From contig NZ_CP022986.1 in NCBI RefSeq assembly GCF_002770595.1, forward strand, positions 2,232,001-2,296,000: 64,000 nt of DNA, read 5' to 3'. The notes beneath the pieces are model-generated. The model was not told the origin of the DNA. It ran no database searches and saw nothing but the letters and a program-made list of their open reading frames with translations. Positions 60,989-64,000 of the stretch are shown piece by piece. Positions within the stretch are counted from its first letter, which is position 1, and each line of letters opens with the position of its first letter. The translations under genes and the position numbers were made by a program. The DNA is from Chryseobacterium camelliae (lineage in GTDB: Bacteria > Bacteroidota > Bacteroidia > Flavobacteriales > Weeksellaceae).

Positions 60989-61048
60989 TTCTGCTATCTT
61001 ATTTATTTCATTACCAAAAAAAGCACAGCACTTTGCTGCCCACGCCCT

Positions 61049-61591
61049 ATGACCGAAGAAATCGTAACCTGCACTGCCCTGAGTTCCCCGGAATCATTGT
61101 CGCGGATATATCAATATGAATTCAAAAGGATCTGGAAAAATAATCTGCTTAAGAATAAGAAAAACATGCTTTGGGGAATTGTATTCCTGGCTTTAGGATC
61201 TTTTTTACTGTTTTACCGGCAACCTTTCGGATACTTTTTTATCGGCAGTGGATTAATGTACCTGGTGATGTTTTTCAATTACGTTGCGCAGTATGGAAAA
61301 GCCAAAAGAAAAGCTGAAACTGTAGAAAAGAAACAGGCTGAAAAGCTACGGCAATATCCAAAGCCTATGTTTTGGGAATTGACACCAACCCATTTCAAAT
61401 TTTCAGATCATAGAATTGAGTTGAAAGTAGCCTGGAAAGAAATCAGCTATTGCTTGTTAGATAATGTATACCTGTATATCACCATTGAATCATTGATGCA
61501 TGTGGTGATCAGTAAGGAAAATACTGATGATGAACATTTTGATCAGACCATTGCGTATCTCCAACATCATGCCCGCTTTCAACAGATTTAA
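61049..61591 (+). CDS. YcxB-like membrane protein
   Basis: 180 aa. Two adjacent transmembrane helices (about 42-58 and 60-80, MLWGIVFLALGSFLLFY, FGYFFIGSGLMYLVMFF) and a C-terminal beta-rich YcxB-type domain (LTPTHFKFSDHRIELKVAWK). The family has unknown function. It lies between aspS and the Ku gene and is not obviously linked to either. Confidence 0.78.
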   Translation: MTEEIVTCTALSSPESLSRIYQYEFKRIWKNNLLKNKKNMLWGIVFLALGSFLLFYRQPFGYFFIGSGLMYLVMFFNYVAQYGKAKRKAETVEKKQAEKLRQYPKPMFWELTPTHFKFSDHRIELKVAWKEISYCLLDNVYLYITIESLMHVVISKENTDDEHFDQTIAYLQHHARFQQI

Positions 61592-61663
61592 TTAGGTACC
61601 ACATCATTTTTATAATGCCCTGCACGGCACAATCATTGTACTTTATGCCTCAAATACAGTACA

Positions 61664-62449
61664 ATGAGAGCAATCTGGAACGGTGCCATCGGTTTTGGCC
61701 TAGTGAATATTCCTGTAAAGATCTACTCGGCAACGGAAACGACCAAGCTGGATCTTGATATGCTGGATAAGTCTGATTATTCCAACATCCGTTTCAAACG
61801 GGTGAATGAATCCACAGGAAAAGAAGTGAAGTGGGAAAACATTGTGAAAGGATACCGCATCGATGATCAATACATCATTCTGGATGAAGATGACTATGAA
61901 GCGGCCAGTCCGGAAAAATCAAAGATCCTTTCCATTGACCAGTTTGTAAAGGAAGACGAGGTGGACAGCATCTATTTTGAAACTCCATACTACCTTGAAC
62001 CCCAGAAAAACGGTGAAAGTGCTTACAGGCTTCTGTTGAAAGCGCTTCAGCAGACCGAAATGGTCGGCATAGGCACTTTTGTCCTCCGTGAAAGTGAAAC
62101 CATCGGTATGATCCGGCCCTATAACAATGATATTTTACTGCTGAACCGGCTACGGTTTGATCAGGAAATCAGGGATTATTCCGACCTGAAAATCCCGGCT
62201 AAAAAAGCGGCTAAAGGCGCTGAGCTTAAAATGGCGGTCAGCCTTATCGAACAGCTTTCCCAGGAGTTTGATCCGGCTATGTATAAAGACACCTATTCTG
62301 ATGAACTGATGAAGATCATTAATCAGAAAGCAAAAGGGAAAAGCATCAAGGCGAAAAAGATCCAGCCTGCCGAAGACGGAAAAGTAGTTGACCTGATGGC
62401 CCAACTGAAAGCAAGCTTACAGAATTCCAAATCTAAAAATGCATCCTGA
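61664..62449 (+). CDS. ku: Ku homologue, non-homologous end joining
   Basis: 261 aa, typical bacterial Ku. It starts MRAIWNGAIGFGLVNIPVKI and keeps the core blocks (NIRFKRVNESTGKEVKWENI, IDQFVKEDEVDSIYFETPYY), with a Lys-rich C-terminal tail (KAKGKSIKAKKIQ). It binds double-strand ends and recruits LigD. Its stop overlaps the ligD start by 1 bp (TGATG), a coupled two-gene end-joining operon. Confidence 0.95.
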   Translation: MRAIWNGAIGFGLVNIPVKIYSATETTKLDLDMLDKSDYSNIRFKRVNESTGKEVKWENIVKGYRIDDQYIILDEDDYEAASPEKSKILSIDQFVKEDEVDSIYFETPYYLEPQKNGESAYRLLLKALQQTEMVGIGTFVLRESETIGMIRPYNNDILLLNRLRFDQEIRDYSDLKIPAKKAAKGAELKMAVSLIEQLSQEFDPAMYKDTYSDELMKIINQKAKGKSIKAKKIQPAEDGKVVDLMAQLKASLQNSKSKNAS

Positions 62450-63051
62450 TGGCTCTTAAAGATTATCACAACAAACGAAAATTCGACGAAACGAGTGAAC
62501 CGGAAGGTGCCGTAAAGAAAAGCGGAAACAAGTTGATTTTTGTAATTCAGCGCCACGCTGCGTCACGCCTTCACTATGATTTCAGGCTGGAAATGGACGG
62601 TGTCCTTAAAAGCTGGGCAGTTCCTAAAGGACCTTCACTGGATCCTAAAGACAAACGACTGGCGATGATGGTGGAAGACCACCCGTATGATTACAAGGAC
62701 TTTGAGGGAAACATTCCGGAAGGAAACTATGGGGCCGGACAGGTAGAAGTATGGGACAGCGGGACTTATGAGCCTTTGGATGACACCAGCAAGCTATCAG
62801 ATGAAAAAGAACTGTTGAAAGAGCTTAAAGCAGGATCATTGAAATTCATCCTTCACGGCAAAAAGCTTAGAGGTGAATTTGCTTTGGTAAAAATGAAAAA
62901 TTCAGAAGGCAATGCCTGGCTTCTGATCAAGCATAAAGACGAATTCGCAGAAAGCGGTTACGATGCAGAGGAACATACGTCTTCAAAATCGCTTGTCACC
63001 GAATTCCTGGAGGAAAAAAAAAGCCCAAAAACCGGCAAAAAGAAAACATAG
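62449..63051 (+). CDS. ligD: LigD 3'-phosphoesterase domain (first reading frame)
   Basis: 200 aa. The phosphoesterase domain is complete: FVIQRHAASRLHYDFRLEMD holds the metal-binding His/Asp residues, followed by LKSWAVPKGPSLDPKDKRLA and EGNYGAGQVEVWDSG. It trims 3' ends before ligation. The frame ends KKSPKTGKKKT after a run of nine A (63014-63022). In related LigD the ligase domain follows in the same frame; here it continues in the -1 frame, so this is the N-terminal part of a disrupted or recoded ligD. Full LigD would be about 800+ aa. Confidence 0.9.
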   Translation: MALKDYHNKRKFDETSEPEGAVKKSGNKLIFVIQRHAASRLHYDFRLEMDGVLKSWAVPKGPSLDPKDKRLAMMVEDHPYDYKDFEGNIPEGNYGAGQVEVWDSGTYEPLDDTSKLSDEKELLKELKAGSLKFILHGKKLRGEFALVKMKNSEGNAWLLIKHKDEFAESGYDAEEHTSSKSLVTEFLEEKKSPKTGKKKT

Positions 63052-64000
63052 CACACCCTAAAGCCTTCCATGATCCCAGCGGATTAAGCGAAGAGAAAAA
63101 GCTTGCTTCCTTTATCCATCCCATGCTCGCAAAACTTCATGACGAGCCTTTCGATCATAAAGACTGGATCTTCGAAATCAAATGGGACGGGTACAGAGCT
63201 GTTGCCGATCTGAGTAAAGATGAACCTCAGTTCTACTCCCGCAACGGGATTTCATTCCTGTCCAAATTTAAAAAAGTAGCCAGAGATTTCAGCAGGCAGG
63301 AGCATCAGATGATCCTGGATGGCGAAATAGTAGCTTACGACGGCCAAGGACGGCCAAATTTCCAGTTGTTGCAGCAGATTGGGGATAATCCCGACCTTGC
63401 ACTGGTCTATCAGGTTTTCGATCTTTTATGGCTGAATGGGCATTCTACTGAAAACCTTCCTCTGATCCAAAGAAAAGAACTGCTGAAAGAAGCACTGAAA
63501 GAAACGGATGTGATCCGTTATTGCGACCATGTGGAAGAAAAAGGGATCAGCTTTTTCAAGGAAATGCAGAAATTACAGCTGGAAGGCATGATCGCTAAAA
63601 AATCCAACAGCGTGTATGTGGAAAATAATAGGACTACCGACTGGCTTAAAGTGAAATTTTCCAATACGGATGAAACGATCATCTGCGGATTTACAGAGCC
63701 TAAAGGATCCAGAAAGGGATTCGGTGCCCTGATTCTTGGAAAATATATCCATGACGAATTGGTGTACTGTGGCCATACGGGAACAGGCTTCAACCATGAA
63801 ACGCTGCTGGAGATCCGTAACAGGCTGGAAAAGATCGTTGTTAAGAAATCGCCGTTTGAAGACACCCCTAAAACCAATTCACCGGTAACCTGGGTAAAGC
63901 CGGAACTGGTCTGCGAAATTAAATACTCTGAAATTACCAATGACGGTATTTTCCGTCATCCGGTTTTTGTAACGATCCGTGAGGATAAGGAACCGGAAGA
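63021..64000 (+). pseudogene. ligD: LigD ATP-dependent ligase domain, in the -1 frame, runs off the window
   Basis: Reading from AAG at 63021 the frame stays open to the window end (about 326 codons). It gives HPMLAKLHDEPFDHKDWIFE, then IKWDGYRAVAD with the nucleotidyl-acceptor Lys (63180-63182, KWDG motif I), YSRNGISFLSKF, DGEIVAYDGQG, EGMIAKKS and the OB-fold part. It would join the preceding frame if one base were inserted in the A9 run. Alone it could start at the ATG at 63123. The polymerase domain, if present, is beyond the window. Called pseudogene because of the frame break; a sequencing error or recoding is possible. Confidence 0.8.

Overview
The window looks like a Flavobacteriia/Weeksellaceae chromosome, most likely Chryseobacterium or a close relative (Bacteroidota). 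The evidence is Bacteroidota-type promoters (TTG, 19-21 nt, TAnnTTTG), Bte-type conjugation genes, RteC regulators, DUF6705, DUF2480 and THX genes, and a Ku/LigD pair. Two compartments are visible. Positions 1 to about 52.3 kb are one integrative and conjugative element (ICE) of the CTnDOT-like family, entered from inside, so its left end and integrase are outside the window. From about 52.6 kb onward the DNA is ordinary chromosome.

ICE backbone: a minus-strand transfer operon (traE, F, G, I, J, K, an unknown gene, L, M, N, O, Q; 10.6 to 1.1 kb); traD-, DUF3408- and ParA-type genes (17.0 to 15.1 kb); a probable oriT hairpin followed by mobA, the mobB relaxase and the mobC coupling protein (17.66 to 23.0 kb); a first RteC protein; a giant methylase-helicase with DUF1896 (36.8 to 30.9 kb); and topB, DUF3945, two excisionase-like HTH genes and a second RteC protein (52.2 to 46.8 kb).

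Four cargo modules sit between backbone blocks. (1) An XRE regulator and a Gabija-type anti-phage pair, an OLD/TOPRIM nuclease and a UvrD-like helicase (10.8 to 15.1 kb), on the opposite strand between traD and traE. (2) An ArsR, MerT-MerP fusion and Cys-rich protein cassette without MerA (19.6 to 20.8 kb), whose left junction appears to have replaced the relaxase tail. (3) A TetR-controlled TolC/HlyD/ABC efflux operon resembling E. coli cecR-ybhGFSR with ybhF split in two (23.1 to 30.0 kb). (4) A copper cassette: HMA-AraC fusion, P1B ATPase, HMA chaperone, DUF6660, two DUF3347 proteins, DUF305, haem-binding protein and multicopper oxidase (36.9 to 45.9 kb). A second DUF6660 gene and the start of a TonB-dependent receptor at the left edge suggest more metal cargo beyond the window.

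The most novel observation is a recurrent non-coding motif, sense-strand core CAAACRCTGCCAC. It lies, always in the same orientation, in front of six ICE operons (traE, ParA/traA block, mobC, DUF1896-methylase, HTH pair, DUF3945-topB), five of them within 41-91 bp of the first start codon. This looks like an ICE-wide regulon that could coordinate transfer, processing and excision; the two RteC proteins are candidate binders. Near it is a structured intergenic region with a perfect 36-bp palindrome.

Chromosomal part: a lipoprotein with an exact JAMM metalloprotease motif followed by four tandem DUF6705 lipoprotein paralogues separated by near-identical terminators, then lpxB, DUF2480, DUF937, a small ribosomal protein THX gene, aspS, a YcxB-like protein, and a Ku-LigD end-joining pair. 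The ligD reading frame is broken by a -1 shift at an A9 run. No tRNA, rRNA, CRISPR array or transposase was found.
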